Source: Lepidurus packardi
Lineage: Eukaryota; Arthropoda; Branchiopoda; Notostraca; Triopsidae
DNA: 64,000 bases
Direction of reading: 5' to 3'
NCBI GenBank assembly: GCA_023053545.1
Contig: JAKZAN010000007.1
Location: 1,736,001-1,800,000 of the forward strand
A program made the translations under genes and the position numbers. This document shows positions 39,301-52,383 of the stretch, in pieces. Position 1 is the stretch's first letter. Each line of letters opens with the position of its first letter. The notes below the pieces were generated by a model. That model was given only the letters and a program-made list of their open reading frames with translations, was not told where the DNA came from and did not search any database.

Positions 39301-41364
39301 TACTCACTACGTTGAAAATCGCTGAGTTTGGTATGACGGGTGCAAACTTTCCTGGAGCATGGGCTCCATCGCTGGCAGACATGGTCTCCATCACTAAAGC
39401 TACGATTTCCGTTACTGAAGCTAGTGTTGCAGTAGATTTGACCTTCGATTCGACTTCTGACTTCTCTGTTTAGTATAATACAAAATTTTAGTATGGTACT
39501 TTTATGTTTTCGTTAATATACCGGTGACTTTGGACTGCGGGGTGAAAATCATGACCGTGTTGCTAACAGTCGTGGTGAAATCCGCAAAGCCAAAGACCCT
39601 TGTGGTAGCAAGCAAGGCAGGCGTAGGCATGAGGAACTCTTCTTCCTCTTTTGAATCCAGGCTTCCGCGCAACCTGAACGGTGAATCCACATGCCGATGA
39701 GGTTCAGCAAAGGATTCTACTTTGCAAAAATATAGAATAAAAAGCCACATATTAGTTCCTATAGTTCGAGACGTCATTTACTCCGTGCATAGCAAGCCGT
39801 CCGTCTCCGCAAACTCCAAGCATGTCTAAGTCTTTCGGCCTGTCTTTCGGTCTTGCCGTCACTTTTTGTAACGGTATATTTAGTTTCAACGTATGTGCGA
39901 TGGCTTTTGTTTCTTTCCTTCCGAGCTCCGCGGTTGGAAAGCAGTCTGTGATAGAGAGGCACAAAAGGGAATTTGCGTTTACCCTCTGAGGCTTCTGTTT
40001 CCTCTTGAGTTTGGTTAACGAAAACCGAATTGGATGATCCCACTGTAAACGTGGCCAATACAGTAGCAGGACGAACCATTGATGCTATTATTATTAACGG
40101 CTTCGTCTCGTCAGTTCCAGAAGCAATACCTATGATTATGTCCCCCCAAAATGTGAAAGCGTTCGTTAGAAACCAAATCTAATTAAAAACGAACACTGAT
40201 ATGGGAAGCGGCTTGAAAGGAAGTCCAAGACACAATAAAACCATAAAGATTTAAGTGAAAGACTTCCGTGTCTGGAGAACAATTCTTACTATTGTACTCC
40301 CAGTAATAAAATCGCGTAACTTTCCTTTTCAAGTTAATGAACATAGGATTTGGTAAGGGGTAACCTAAAGTTCCTCGTACGCATAATGCAAATCCAGTGT
40401 CCCATATTCCTTCTATACTTTTAACTAGCGTAAGGAGCTCAGAGGTGCGGTTGTGGTCATGCCCATTACGAGCTCTCCTCAAGCATGCTAAGGGCGCATG
40501 TAGGTATGCTGCTTCAGGTAAGATCCGAGGAAAAAAAAACTTGGAGAAAGTCTCACTCACGTTTTCTCCAGCTTCAAATTTGATGCTGCTCTTGGAAATG
40601 ACCCGGAAACCCGAAACCCTTCGCTTTCTTGCTTATTGAAAATTGCTCCATTGTTTCCTCAGCCAGCGAACGAAATTCTTACGTGACTCTGATTTGGACC
40701 ACAACAGTGAGCTGATGACTCTCCTGCCAAGCTTTCACCTCAATGGGGCATGTCACTCTCTGATTTGCTCTTTACAAGTCTTCCTAATTCTTTCCTTCTA
40801 ACTTTGCTGTTACAGTAATTGAAATCACTGGAACTTTTTTATGCGAAAGGCGTACCTCGATGCCTTTCCCTGGGAAATTGTATCAGCACAAGTAGAAAGC
40901 CATCCGAAGTACATGAGCATTAAAAGTAAAGGGCATCCTTCTGCCTTTGAAATGGATTCCTGTCTAGATCCTCTCTATACTTTTCGCTTTTCATTTAACG
41001 CTTGACAAATTTATTCCGAATAGAACAGAGTCGGAAATTTCTGATGACGCGGAAAAGCAAGTGTCCAGTACTTCCTTATGGTGAAGGGAGATCGAATTGC
41101 AAAGCTAATCGACTCTAGCGTGCCAGAAATTGCAATTTTCACGATTTGCAGCTTGACTGGGCATGAATGAGGATTGCCAAAGCAAAACAAACAATTCAAT
41201 AAAAAAGACTTGGCTATTCGCGAATTAAGATTACACAGTATGTTTCGTTGCAAATGAGAGAGATTTGTTAGAGAAAGTGATAACAGTTAAAAAGAACTCA
41301 ACTTACCAATGCAATACATAAGCAGTACAATTACGCAGCTGAAGAGCTTCGTTCCGGTCTCCAT
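36353..41364 (-). CDS. Secreted Thr-rich extracellular protein, about 1,210 residues
   Basis: Exons in order 41307-41364, 39782-40129, 39522-39719, 39029-39465 and 36353-38944 join in phase. The first exon encodes a signal peptide (METGTKLFSCVIVLLMYC), so the protein enters the secretory pathway; no transmembrane segment is seen afterwards. The body is rich in Thr, Ser, Val and Pro, with repeated beta-rich patterns such as FADFTTTVSNTVMIFTP and MVRDGTTTVHETSVIGT, basic stretches (RKFPFVPLYHRLL), and a Gly/Leu/Pro-rich segment (PFGLPGLGGFGGLPGLGG) near the C terminus, followed by a TTT-rich tail. This style resembles arthropod extracellular or cuticular proteins of the DUF4758 type, but that link is from memory and unverified. 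The intron 1 length (1.2 kb) is unusual for this locus. Function unknown. Confidence 0.82.
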
Positions 41365-44300
41365 GTCCGTAGCTAACAGGTTTAATGTCAAGACTCAAAA
41401 TAATTCTTCGGGACCAACACTACACTTGTTACAAAATTGAGCGAAACGACTTAGAGCCAGGTGAACATTCACGTCTTCAACCCGAGTCCATAATGCGGGA
41501 AGAGAAGTTTCAACCCTGCAATATGAAGGCTCCAAGTATGCCACTCCTGTTAGGTGTTTGATCCTTCTGCTGCTCCAGTGAGCAATCCACAACAAGAAAC
41601 TTTAACTTCCCCACTTCTAGAAACGAAAGTAAAAGCGTTTTATCTTTAAAGAAACGAAAAAAACTGTCTCGACATCTTAAAAACAGGGTTGAATAATTAA
41701 GAGTATACATAAACGAGGGTGTGGTTTATTGTGCCCGAATCGGAGCGTGTGATGGGACTAAATGTTAGAAAAAGTTGAAATTTTTTCCACTTTTCCTACT
41801 CTGTTACTATTGCCATAGAAAATCAGTGAGGCATACTATACCTACCAACATTGATTTTCATAAAAGGAAACTGATACTACAAGTTAAGCTTCATTACTTG
41901 TCTGATGACAGCACTGTAGTTCAGGGACAGTAGGAATGTCCGTTGCAAAAGTCAAGCATGAGTTGCTAATAGCGACAATAATTCTGGTAATTCTGGAGGT
42001 CCAGAACGGTTTTCTCCCTTTCTCAATTTTATACAATACGGTTAATTACTCTTATGTCTTTGCTCTACTTTCGAACTGCGTGCTCGCGTTACGCTCAATA
42101 CCCATTGCTGTGAAAATTATTTTTTATGAAAAACAACGGTTAATAAAGGCTCAAAATTACAATGAAAAACGGCGTGTAGGTAGGTAGTCTGTCGCAATTA
42201 TGCCCCTTTCATTTTTCATGGGACACGACCCCTCTCTGGACAGATTGCGTTGCTCAACCAAGAATTAACAAGATTATAAAAGCGAAAGCCAGGATAATGT
42301 TAGTAAATTATTTAGCGACTATTTTGTTAACTAAATCATTATTAAAGGGACTTGTAAATAAAATACATTATGTAAGTTTTGAATTAAATCAAAATAATTT
42401 AAATTTTTACTGAAACAAAAAGCTAGGATATAGATTTCTGACGAAAATATTGACTACAAATTTCATTTACGTCTATTTCGAAGCGAATTGTTAAAAAGTA
42501 TTTCCAGAGGAATGTTTTTATTAAAACAGTTTGACACAATATTCGTTGGATGTGGTGTGTATACATTGGAAGCAAAATCAACAATGAAGCTAGCACAAGT
42601 TTGGAAAAATTTGGAGATTAATTATAATAGCTTTAGAACATTTACGGAACAATGCAAGCTTCTGAATCAAAGAAGTCTATACTTTACGCTGTTCGACTAG
42701 GAAAAGGAGTTGCTGTCTTCTTATACTAAAGAAGCGTGTAGGTCCGTCACCTTACACTACCACTTATACAGACGTAGAATACTATACCTAAATTACACTT
42801 CTTGCATCACATTGAATTTTGAGGATTAGCAATGGTTAAATAGACAAAAAAATTAAATGAAAAATAATTCGTAAAAATTTGCCAACACTAGGAAGCTTAC
42901 GGCATTGGAGAAAGCAGGTTTAACTGAGGGCCTAAAGAACCAGAAGAAAACTGTACTACTATTTACATAATAATAACGAGTGTGGTTTGGATTCAAAAAT
43001 GCATGAAATTGGGTACTAATATTAACTACAACAAATAGGCATTTTCCTACTCTCTCTAGACTTGAACAGTTTATGCATTGTAAGTTTATATTGCATGTGT
43101 ATTGATAGAAAGGAAAAAAAGGAAAAGAAAGCCCCGTAAGTGCTGCTCACCAGTGGGGAAATTTTTAACGCTCTAAAAGCTGCTTGAAGTACTTAAGCCA
43201 TGAAAACATGTTCAAGCAAAAAACAAAAAAAAACTAGTGGATTTTCGTATAAGTATCTGTAGTATTGAAATTCTTTTCATGTGAATTTTTTAGGTATTCG
43301 TTATCATATCCGGTATCGCAAAAGTTTCAAGGTAATTTATTATGTTTGTCAATTCCGGACAAGAAAAAAAACAGCAAGAGCAGTGACCGTGGTTGACAGC
43401 TATGCCTACAACTATGACAATTTGAATTGAATTGTGCACCTATGCATAGTTATTTCGAATAAGTAAGTTTATATACCTGATGAACACCTCTACGTCTTAT
43501 AATTTGGCTACTATTCTTAACTTATAATTTGGCTACTATTTGGCTACCTTATAGCTATCACTACTGTCTGAATAAGTAAAATAGGGCCGATTAAGACTGC
43601 GATTTGCATCTATTCATTGCTTCTATTCATCACAGGATCGCGACAATTTTAAAGGTTTGAAGTATAGCATTTATGACATCAAGTTCCGACAGCTCTAAGT
43701 GCTACAATGAACTAGCCAAAGTGGATTACCTGCAAGGTAAACCAGGTCTTGCTGAATGAAATAAAGCAATAGAAAATTTTTCCCAAATCCGCGTAGTGTA
43801 GAAATTTTATCCTTGAACTAGACCCCTAGTTTCCCTTCAAGATTATCCCACAAGTAGTTTTAAGCCAAGAGCCATGTTACAAAATGCAAATGAACCTCGA
43901 AATTCTCAACAGCAAAGGAAAGGGTCTCTGACCCAGAAACCGACTGGCAAAGTCGGCTTTCGACCTACATTGACGAGTCAAAAAGTGGTCATCGGCATCG
44001 ATAGTACGCGATCAAACGTTACGTGTATGGTGCTGGAGGCTTTAACCCACAACAATGCGACCTATTAATGTGCATAACAACACGAAAAGATTTCGAATTC
44101 CTCATATAACTCTTAACACTTATACACTATAAGGCCACATCCACTTTTGTCACACATGCCAGGCCAAATCAAATAGATTCTAATGTACAAAAACGCATTG
44201 TCGCCGAGCTTTATTTGTTAGGTGTCAATTGCATTTTATCTCACCTGATGTAAATACACAAAAAAGAAAATAATAAGGATGGGCATTACCAGCCGGAATG

Positions 44301-47300
44301 GTAAACCAGCTGGCCAACATGAGAACTTGTGAAATTGGCAACCGACACGTTCAAGTGCAAGGTAAGAAGGTGAGGGTAAGATGCTTTGGCCATTAGACAA
44401 ACCGCATCTCCCCCGTAATGGCATTTAACCACTCGAAAATAAGAAAAAGGAACCATGCAATAACCGCTAGTTGGAAAAGCTCTAAAAGGTTCGTCGCCCT
44501 TTAATGTTGCAAGACAAACAATGAAGCCACTTCTTTTTTTATGCCATTTCTATAGAAACTGTCACGTAAACCTGGAATTCCTGTAATGTCACAGATCTTC
44601 TTCTTTAAATTATGTAGAATGTCAGAAACAAAAGTATTGAATCACAAATAGCAAAGCTAATAAACTTGCCCTTTTGGCCTTCAATTCGAGATTAGAGAAG
44701 AAAGACAATCAGTTACCAAATCTGAGGAAGTTGTTCCACCTATAGACGACGTCGGGATTTACAACACAAGTTTATTGTATACCTTTTACGTTGCAGCTAC
44801 ACTTCCGGATACGTTGGAGAAAGCTTTGAAAATACGACACTAAGAGTTCAATGTTCCAAGGATGAACGGACCACTGGTAAATTGACCAGGTAGGTCTTTC
44901 CTGGTGAGAATGATACAGAAGACTGACGACTTGGGGCATCTTTACCATCAGGTTTACACAACTAACGTAACTCAGACATTAAGACCTTAGTTCCCACCAA
45001 GCTCAACTGTGGGTACTGCATGGCACTTCTAGGAGTTTTAACAAGATACGAGTGTACAACAAATTATACGCGGAAACTGTATGCGCCAAGCGAGTTCCAT
45101 TAAAGGCAAACGTTCTTTTTGGAGTATTTCAAGAAATACTTCATGGAATAATTCAGGAGTAAGTTCATTTCTAAAACCCAGCATAGCGTTAATTACCACT
45201 GTTAATTTCAAGCGACAGAACAGTTTTTTTCGGATAGAAGTGCGCTTTTGAATCCAAGTTTTTTATCTTATGATTTCAAAGATGCTAGAAATGAGAAGCG
45301 GAGTGTTTGTATGTGTATGTTATGTATGTCTGTATGTGTATGTATGTTCTGTATGTGTATAGGTATGCATGTTATATGTAATAATTTTTAATTTTAATAA
45401 TGTAATAATTGTGCATGTTATGTTTAATAATATTTTTATACTCATGATTGATTGTCATTGTTTAATTCGAAGACATTTCGAAGTCAACAAAAATGCTGTG
45501 CGCTAATGAAAAGAATACCATAAAATCAAATCGTAGAAAAGTACAAATTACACCATTTCATGTCAATCTATGAAAACGCATATACGAAATTCATGATAGA
45601 CAACCAATGTATTCTTACCTTTGTGGCTCAACCTCATTTCTTTTCTATTGTTGTGGCTCAATCATGTTGTTTTGTTTTCTATTGTTGTTTCTAATGTTTC
45701 TAATGTTGTTTCTAATGTTGTTCTAATGTTGTTTTCTATTGTTGTGGCTCATCGGAACCTATCAAAATTGTCAATACGACAGCGACTAATTTATCCCGAG
45801 CCATAACCTAATAGAAATTGAAGAATTTTTAAGACAGATGGTAAGAAAAATCTGTGGTTAAAGGCAAAAGGAAAGAAGTCTTTATTTTTATTAAAAGCTA
45901 ATTATTATTTATCTTCGCAGTAAATCACGTTACAATACACAAAAGCTTTAGAGATCTACTTAACCACGGACTTCTTAAAACAATAGTTTAAACGATCAAA
46001 TTTAAATTAATCAAACGAGTTGAATTTAGAAGGTTTGTATTAAGAAAAAAGGAAACAAGCTAAACTTAGCTAATTCTATGACACAAAGATCTTGATAAGG
46101 ATCCTTAGGCCCGAAAGTTTCTACTACACTTTCTATGGTATCAGCCATACTTTTATTTTCCATAAGGGAGGACTTGCATATACCCAACTAGCATAGTGAA
46201 ACTGCGAGATGCATGAAATAGCACAGAGGACTCAAAAAGCGCTCCGTTGCTTCGGATGAACTATTTTCAAGATTAAAAAACAAAATAACTGCTATCTTTG
46301 TAAGATCATTCTTTGATATTAAAAAGTTTAATTAAGAAGTGAATTGTATACTCAGCTGAAAACATCCAACCAATACCATCCCAAAGTCCCGTGCAAGATT
46401 GAAAGGGAAAATGAAATCCACGAATATCACTTTTCAAAATGTGAAACCCGAAAAGTAATTCAGATCTGCAAGACTTTCTAACGGGTAATCTAAGAAGTGT
46501 TTTCATGATTGAATAAGGAATCAAAATGGGAAGAATCCATGTCGTCATCTGAAACTTTTTCTATTTTCATTGGTTCATATCAAAAGGAAGGTCCTTAAGT
46601 CACGGCAAATACATAAAAAACATAGGAAAGTATAAATTACTGGATGAATATCTTTTCCTCGCATCAGAAGTGTATAGCTAAAAGTAAGGCACGACTTGTG
46701 AGCGCCACAAAGGTATGGACATCCTTTTGTTCCTCGATTGTCGCATTTCCTTTTCTCTTGACATAATACAACAGACCAATTATATCGGCGGGTCAAGGCG
46801 TTTTAGCGCCCTGCATCTTGATTAGAATTGTAGTTACGCAGACGCACTCAAGGTTGGAAACAAGACTTACTACCGAGCAAATTAACCACTCTCTCTGTCC
46901 TTATCAGCCGGATGCTTTTATCACACTCTTAATTGTGTTAAATTCTCCTTCCTTGTTCAACTTAAACATCGCTTTGTTCAATCAAGAAAAATTTTGCACT
47001 ATTACCGGTCCACTTTTTCACAAGTCCGTCTTGAAAATTAATACGCAAAATGTCCGGTTACATGTTACAAAATATTAGGGTCACACGCATTACAAGTCTA
47101 ACATAAAAGCCATGCTAACAATGTATCACATATATATCGTACACAAAGCTACGCTTCAGAAAAGGTCGAAAAATTTGACCTTGTGGAGTCAACGTATATC
47201 GTTGGAGACGGATCTTTACGCATTGCCGAGGTTACGAGAGTCACGCTCTAATCAACTTTTCTACAATAGAGATCTGTCTTCCTTTATCCAAAGCTATTAA

Positions 47301-47696
47301 CACTCCAAGGGCTTCTGAATGTGTTCCATTAGGGTTTGCGTGCACATATTAAAACGTAAACCTTAACTAGTTCGCATTATTGCTGGTCCCGCCAGCAGGT
47401 TTGTCCGGCACTCGGAATCTGTGACGCACGCAGATGCTCTACTTTAACCGAGGTCAACATATTATTACAATATCATTCCAACTGCACTGTGAATTTTAGA
47501 AGGAATTATATTTTCACAGCAACGCGATAAGACTAATCACATTTAGGTGAAAAATGCATTATCTTCTGCATCTTAAGGCACGCTATCAATAATTACGTCT
47601 TTACGTTGTGTAATCCACTACATTGGGCTCAAAAAATCCCACTGGCGTCTTACAATAGCAATACTTGTGAAATATGTAGTGTAGAAAATGGACACA
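41365..47696. other. 6.3-kb AT-rich stretch without a recognised gene
   Basis: Only short open frames are present (for example 41936-42187, 42488-42700, 43874-44068 on the plus strand). None has recognisable domains or convincing exon partners. Simple repeats occur at 45300-45380 (TATG/TG type) and 45640-45750 (TTGTTTCTAATG-like). The left end must hold the promoter of the Thr-rich gene that starts at 41364. I see no RNA gene. Confidence 0.5.
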
Positions 47697-47918
47697 ATGA
47701 GAATTCGTGTAAGAAAAGTAACTGCTGGCATCGTTTTGCTTTGTTTTGTGTGCATAAGCAGGGCAGGTACTGAACACATTGTGAAAATCATTCGCATCCT
47801 TTTTCCTTCTAACTATAGCTTACGAATCGGATGATTCTACACAAACAGAGCAATACCTATCCAAATGAGCGGTATGGCTATGTTTCCAAGGTCTTCAAAT
47901 AGTGATATCAGGTGTTCG
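47697..47918 (+). pseudogene. Broken upstream copy of the Ly6-like gene
   Basis: A first exon starting MRIRVRKVTAGIVLLC matches the signal-peptide exon of the gene at 48386 (MRNRARKVTVGIVLLC), with a donor after AGGGCAG. After a short intron of similar length, the second exon begins with a matching stretch (ESDDSTQTEQ against SSDDNAQIEQ) and then reaches an in-frame stop through an apparent small indel. Similarity in DNA continues a little beyond, then fades, and the Cys-rich exons 3 and 4 are not found. It is a tandem duplicate that decayed, or the remnant of a longer array. Confidence 0.65.
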
Positions 47919-48385
47919 TTATCCTAACATAAAAATGCGCAAAAAAAGTGTCCGATGTCCGAACGGTTCGTTAACCGATCACAACTAAAAAACTGAAATT
48001 AATACTAAATTTAATTACCCCTCATCATACCGATAATGTTAAATCAGCCGATGTTAAAATATACCGATAATGTTAAATCAGCCAGTGAAATACCCACTAA
48101 CAATGATACTTACCGACTTTTCGTTCCGTATTGAAGGCTTGACTGAGGAAGTTAGTCTGACTTCTCTAACAGAGAAATGAAACACTAATAAATGATAAAG
48201 AAAACACGACAACAGGACAGCACAATCCTTATCAATCCTATATCAGTCTCAATCATCCCTATCAACGTCCTACGTCATTTTGTTTCCAATCTACACTAAA
48301 CCCACACGAAACTTGAACTGGATTCTTTACATTTCCTTCAGCACTGATCGTGTGCAATACAGTGTACCTCTAAGAAATTAACACA

Positions 48386-49195
48386 ATGAGAAATCGTGCA
48401 AGAAAAGTGACTGTTGGCATTGTTTTGCTTTGCTATGGCTTTCATTTATGCATGAGCAGCGCAGGTATACTGAACACATTTTAACCTTAATGAAAATCAT
48501 TCAAGTCCTTTTTGCTGCTGACTCTAGCTTCCAGTTCGGATGATAATGCACAAATCGAGCAGGTACGCTTTCAAATGAATGATATTGAAATGCTTCCAAA
48601 ATCTTCGAATGTGGGCCAAAGTGAAGCCTTACCGCAAAGTTCTGTGGCAAAAGAGACGGCAGATCAGTACTGCTTTCAATTTACTTGGCCGGGTACAGGT
48701 TTCGATAACACCACTGATCTTTGCAAAGATGCAAAGAAATCAAAAAATCCTTGCTTTCTGCCTTATGTTATTGCAAGTAAAAACACTAATAAATATCTTC
48801 CCTATATTCATTTCCTGATGTCTGTTTTATTGTAGATGAAACTAATGCGGTCCCAGACATTGATGCGTTAGACATATACTGCGACGGGGGTAATAACTGC
48901 AACGTGTATTGCAAACTAGCTAGTGGGAAAAACTGCATTCGTTATGCCTATTATCGAGGTAAATTTGAGTTGTGTACAATTGTACTTAATTCTTTATTTA
49001 TATATATATATAAATCTGCGTTTAGACGGTTTAATGTTTAATGCTACGTACTTTTGTGGTATCGTAAGTGAAACTTCCAATAGAAACCTCGGCACCACTG
49101 CTCTGAAAACTGGTTGTAACTCGCAAGAAACCGGCTCATTTACAATTGAAGCTTGCTACTGCCAAACTAACAAATGCAACAAGTACCAGAATTGA
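48386..49195 (+). CDS. Small secreted Cys-rich protein, Ly6/uPAR-like
   Basis: Exons 48386-48464, 48528-48776, 48836-48958 and 49026-49195 join in phase to 206 residues. Residues 1-26 form a signal peptide (MRNRARKVTVGIVLLCYGFH). The mature protein has 12 Cys. The C terminus ACYCQTNKCN resembles the CxC-x4-CN ending of Ly6/three-finger domains, and the spacing of the preceding Cys fits loosely. There is no hydrophobic tail for a GPI anchor, so it is probably freely secreted. N-glycosylation sites NTT and NAT are present. Three-finger proteins include receptor modulators and toxins; nothing here points to either role. A degraded copy lies upstream at 47697. Family assignment is moderate; gene structure is firm. 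Confidence 0.78.
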
Positions 49196-49756
49196 GTATT
49201 AATCTGTGAAGTTGGAGATAATAATTTTTGCTTATTTACTCAATTGTGATATCTACAACCCGCAAGTTACAATAATTGAAATACAAACTATAAATAGTCG
49301 AGTCGCAAGTAAATTTGTCTGAGTGCAAAGCACAATTAGTCTGATGACATGGCAAAACAAAATACACCGGATTTCCATGACCGTCTATGGCATTTGGTAA
49401 GCCCCAAAACTTTTGATACAGAAAAGAAAAACGGACTTGACTGATAGCATAAAAGACGGCCAGCAAAAATCTACCAAATGCTATCTGGTTGTATCAAATC
49501 ATCTATCAAATTCCATAAAGTTGTATCAAACACGATCAAGTGTATCAAATTCTATCAAGTTGTATCAAAATTTCTCCGAAATGCGAAACAAACGAGAAAT
49601 GCGAAGCGACTCTGTTTTCAAGTGCTATCAACTCACGATTTTGTACAGGTTTGTCTCGCCTGGCCCGGGCCAGGCTCGCTTCTATACCACGCCTATTTGT
49701 TGCTTCTGTCATTATTATTATTATTATTATTATTAGTAGTAGTAGTAGTAGTAGTA

Positions 49757-49812
<56 letters not shown>

Positions 49813-51480
49813 ATAGTAGTAGTAGAACTCACTAATAATAAGATTCTGTATTAAAAACAGCGCGCTCAATCAAGGCCGTTGGGTAGGATTCACGCCAGTA
49901 AGGAATCTTAATCCGTGAACTCGACAATGTTAATCGTTAGTTTATGGTAAAGAAAGGTATAATAGTGGGCTACAAAAGCTTAACTCACTCGTGCCAACCA
50001 TACAGGAGCCGGTTGAAATGAAATGAAAGTATCTGGGTTATGGTAGCTAATTTTTATATGCCTGTTGCTGCAAAATTAAACCTAAGAAAAATTTGTTTTA
50101 GGCAATTCCATCGAATTTGAATAGTGCGCGTTACTGGAACGGCCGCAACCGGCGCTTTGCCCAACTTGCAGCCTCAGTCGCGCTCGTAAAGTCGAACAAG
50201 CTACATGTTCAGATAGGAACTATTGTTATGCATAACTTTATATATAGAATATTTGCGTTTTTAGCTGAATTTACGTAATTTACTCTGTCTGCAGTTACGA
50301 ACAACATTCCTGTTAATTTATAAGCATTCATTCATCTTCATTTGTGGTTTTTGTGCGTGTTTTCAGGGCGAAGTTTCATTCAAACGTTTGGGCATGCAGA
50401 CCTTATTAACGTCTACAACGGACGATTTTGTGAAGTTTGGGCTGGACAAGCTCAAACAAGATGCCGCTGGGTTATTCTTTTTCACCTTTTGCCTGCTCCA
50501 GTTGGTAATTATTATTTGAATTTTTTAGGAGAGACGTCCTTATTTCTTCGCCTGTTATTCAAATGAAGCTGAGTGAAAACATAGCATGCCACGTGGGAGA
50601 GTTATGTGTGAGATTAAGAAAGATATTTTTAAATGTATTTAGAAGTTTAATTTAATTCAGTAGATCAGTAATAATAAAAGGAATACACTAGGTCCGTCCT
50701 CTTTTCGTCGCAGCTCTCGTTCTTATGAATTCGGCTTATTAGTTAGTAATTTATACATGTAAGCGAATGTTTATATTTCTCCATTCATATATCGTCGTAA
50801 GCAATTGGGGGAATAGTATTGCTAGAACGCAGAATGCCAGAGCACAGAATACGGAATTTAGAGAAAACTACCCAACGCAGTGCCCAATCACGTTGCTCGT
50901 TGCTAACATTGCCATGAAGAATGGATACAGCCCTGTGTATGCACTCGCCGCTACTTTGCGTAGTGGACGGAATTAGTCCCGTCAGTCATTTTGTGAACAG
51001 ACGCCAAGCCGACTCCACGTCAGGCAATTTGCTCCCGTTTTATTCAAATTTTTCGGCTCCCATCCGACTTTTGTCAAACTGAAAGGCAAACAGACCCAAG
51101 TATTAGGCAATCAGCTTGCATATAATCACATTTTGTTAATTAAAAGTAACAATGTTGATAATGTTCGACATTATTCCAAGGGGTAAGCGTCAGTAGATTT
51201 CGAACAATTTTCCGAACGTTTTCAAGTTTATTCTAGTTTTGTTTATCCTAGTTTTTCCTAGTTTTATCCTAGTTTTGTTTATCCTAGTTTTTTAATTTGT
51301 TTATCCTAGTTTTTCACGAAAATGTTCAAAATCCGATTCGAGCAATTTCCAGATTTCATTTAATTCCTCAATCCTTGCTGACTACCAACAAAGATACACC
51401 CCCGGAGTGTAACCCATTTTTGGATTACAAAAATTATCAGCTCAAACAAATTTTGCACTTTTCCGGCTAAAAAACGTAAC
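49196..51480. other. Intergenic, simple repeats, no recognised gene
   Basis: Contains a microsatellite at 49710-49825 and a run of dispersed TGTATCAAA motifs at about 49488-49570. Near 51221-51315 the unit TTTATCCTAGTTTT recurs several times. Open frames such as 50342-50566 and 50767-50976 have no recognisable content. Confidence 0.45.
49710..49825. repeat. Compound (ATT)n/(AGT)n microsatellite
   Basis: A run of ATT trinucleotides from about 49711 to 49734 passes directly into AGT trinucleotides up to about 49825, with single interruptions near 49756 and 49812. Open frames reading poly-Val, poly-Ser or poly-Thr across it are artefacts. Confidence 0.95.
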
Positions 51481-52380
51481 ATTAAAAATTCCCGCATGGC
51501 CGCCATTGCCAATCTCGGTCAAAGCTCCAACGAACGTTTTTGTCCCCTGTCGCTTAACCCGAGTGCCCGCCTTGTTCCGCCATTTTGATTTGTCTAGTCG
51601 GGTGGGATGACGTACTTTTTTCGTGACTCAATTTCAACTTGTCAAAGCTTAAAACCGCGTTAAGTTGTGTTTAAAGATGAACAGTATTACTAAGAGTTGT
51701 CCCGTTTATATTTATTAGATGGTGACAAATTTCACAAACAGTTATATTGTTACAACGTGTTAAGTGTGTGGTCCTTTCCCTCCTCCCGTTCCGCTCAGCC
51801 AACTTTATCCCCGTGCCTTTTGCCATCCTTTCGGAGAAGAAAAAGAGAATCGCAACTTTTTTGTCTGCTAAACTGAGGATGCGTGGAGACAGCTATTATT
51901 CATCTTCTGTGGGAGTCGCCAGGAGAACCCGAAGACAAGGTATGCCAGGGGTTCAAAAGTGTTGTGGCCGGTTAGGTCTTTACCTACAAAATTGTAACTT
52001 CCTGGGGGACAGAAAAGTCTTCGCTGTGCCATACAATAGGTCTTAAATGGCAAAAACAGCGAAAACTTTTCTGGGGTCAGGGGTCAAGCGGGTGGTGGAA
52101 ACCTCGACGGAAGAACGCGAAGACGCCGCCAGGCAGGGGAAAAAGTTTCGTCTGTGGACATTTCTGGCCGAGTACATTCTTTTCTATTGATTTTAAATAT
52201 GGGCAACATTGTTAGTAACTAACTTCCATCTCGTTTACAGGCTTTCATTCCGTTTGGGTCTCTTAGCGCTCCGGCTGGGATTTTGCCGTGTTTTCAAGAT
52301 TGTTGCTGTTTTTTGAGGGGATCCGTAAGGTTACACTTTAATTTACATTTATAAGTTTTTACTACTCATAGTTTCTTTCA
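51481..52380. promoter_or_regulatory. Candidate regulatory or non-coding RNA promoter region with YY1/Pho motifs
   Basis: The DNA becomes less AT-rich here. A back-to-back motif ATGGCCGCCAT lies at 51496-51506 and CCGCCATTTTG at 51577-51587; both contain the GCCAT core bound by YY1 and its fly counterpart Pho. An open frame at 51747-52046 has a possible splice donor near 51940 (CAAGGTATG), which would suit a non-coding or short coding transcript. No protein family is recognised. Confidence 0.3.
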
Positions 52381-52383
52381 AGC

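Noticed and set aside
40183-40560. 125-codon minus-strand frame within the Thr-rich gene
   Set aside because: Lies in intron 1 (40130-41306); joining 41307-41364 directly to 39782-40129 gives a perfect phase match and an uninterrupted signal peptide.
49478-49854. Poly-Val/Ser/Thr open frames
   Set aside because: They are translations of the ATT/AGT microsatellite.
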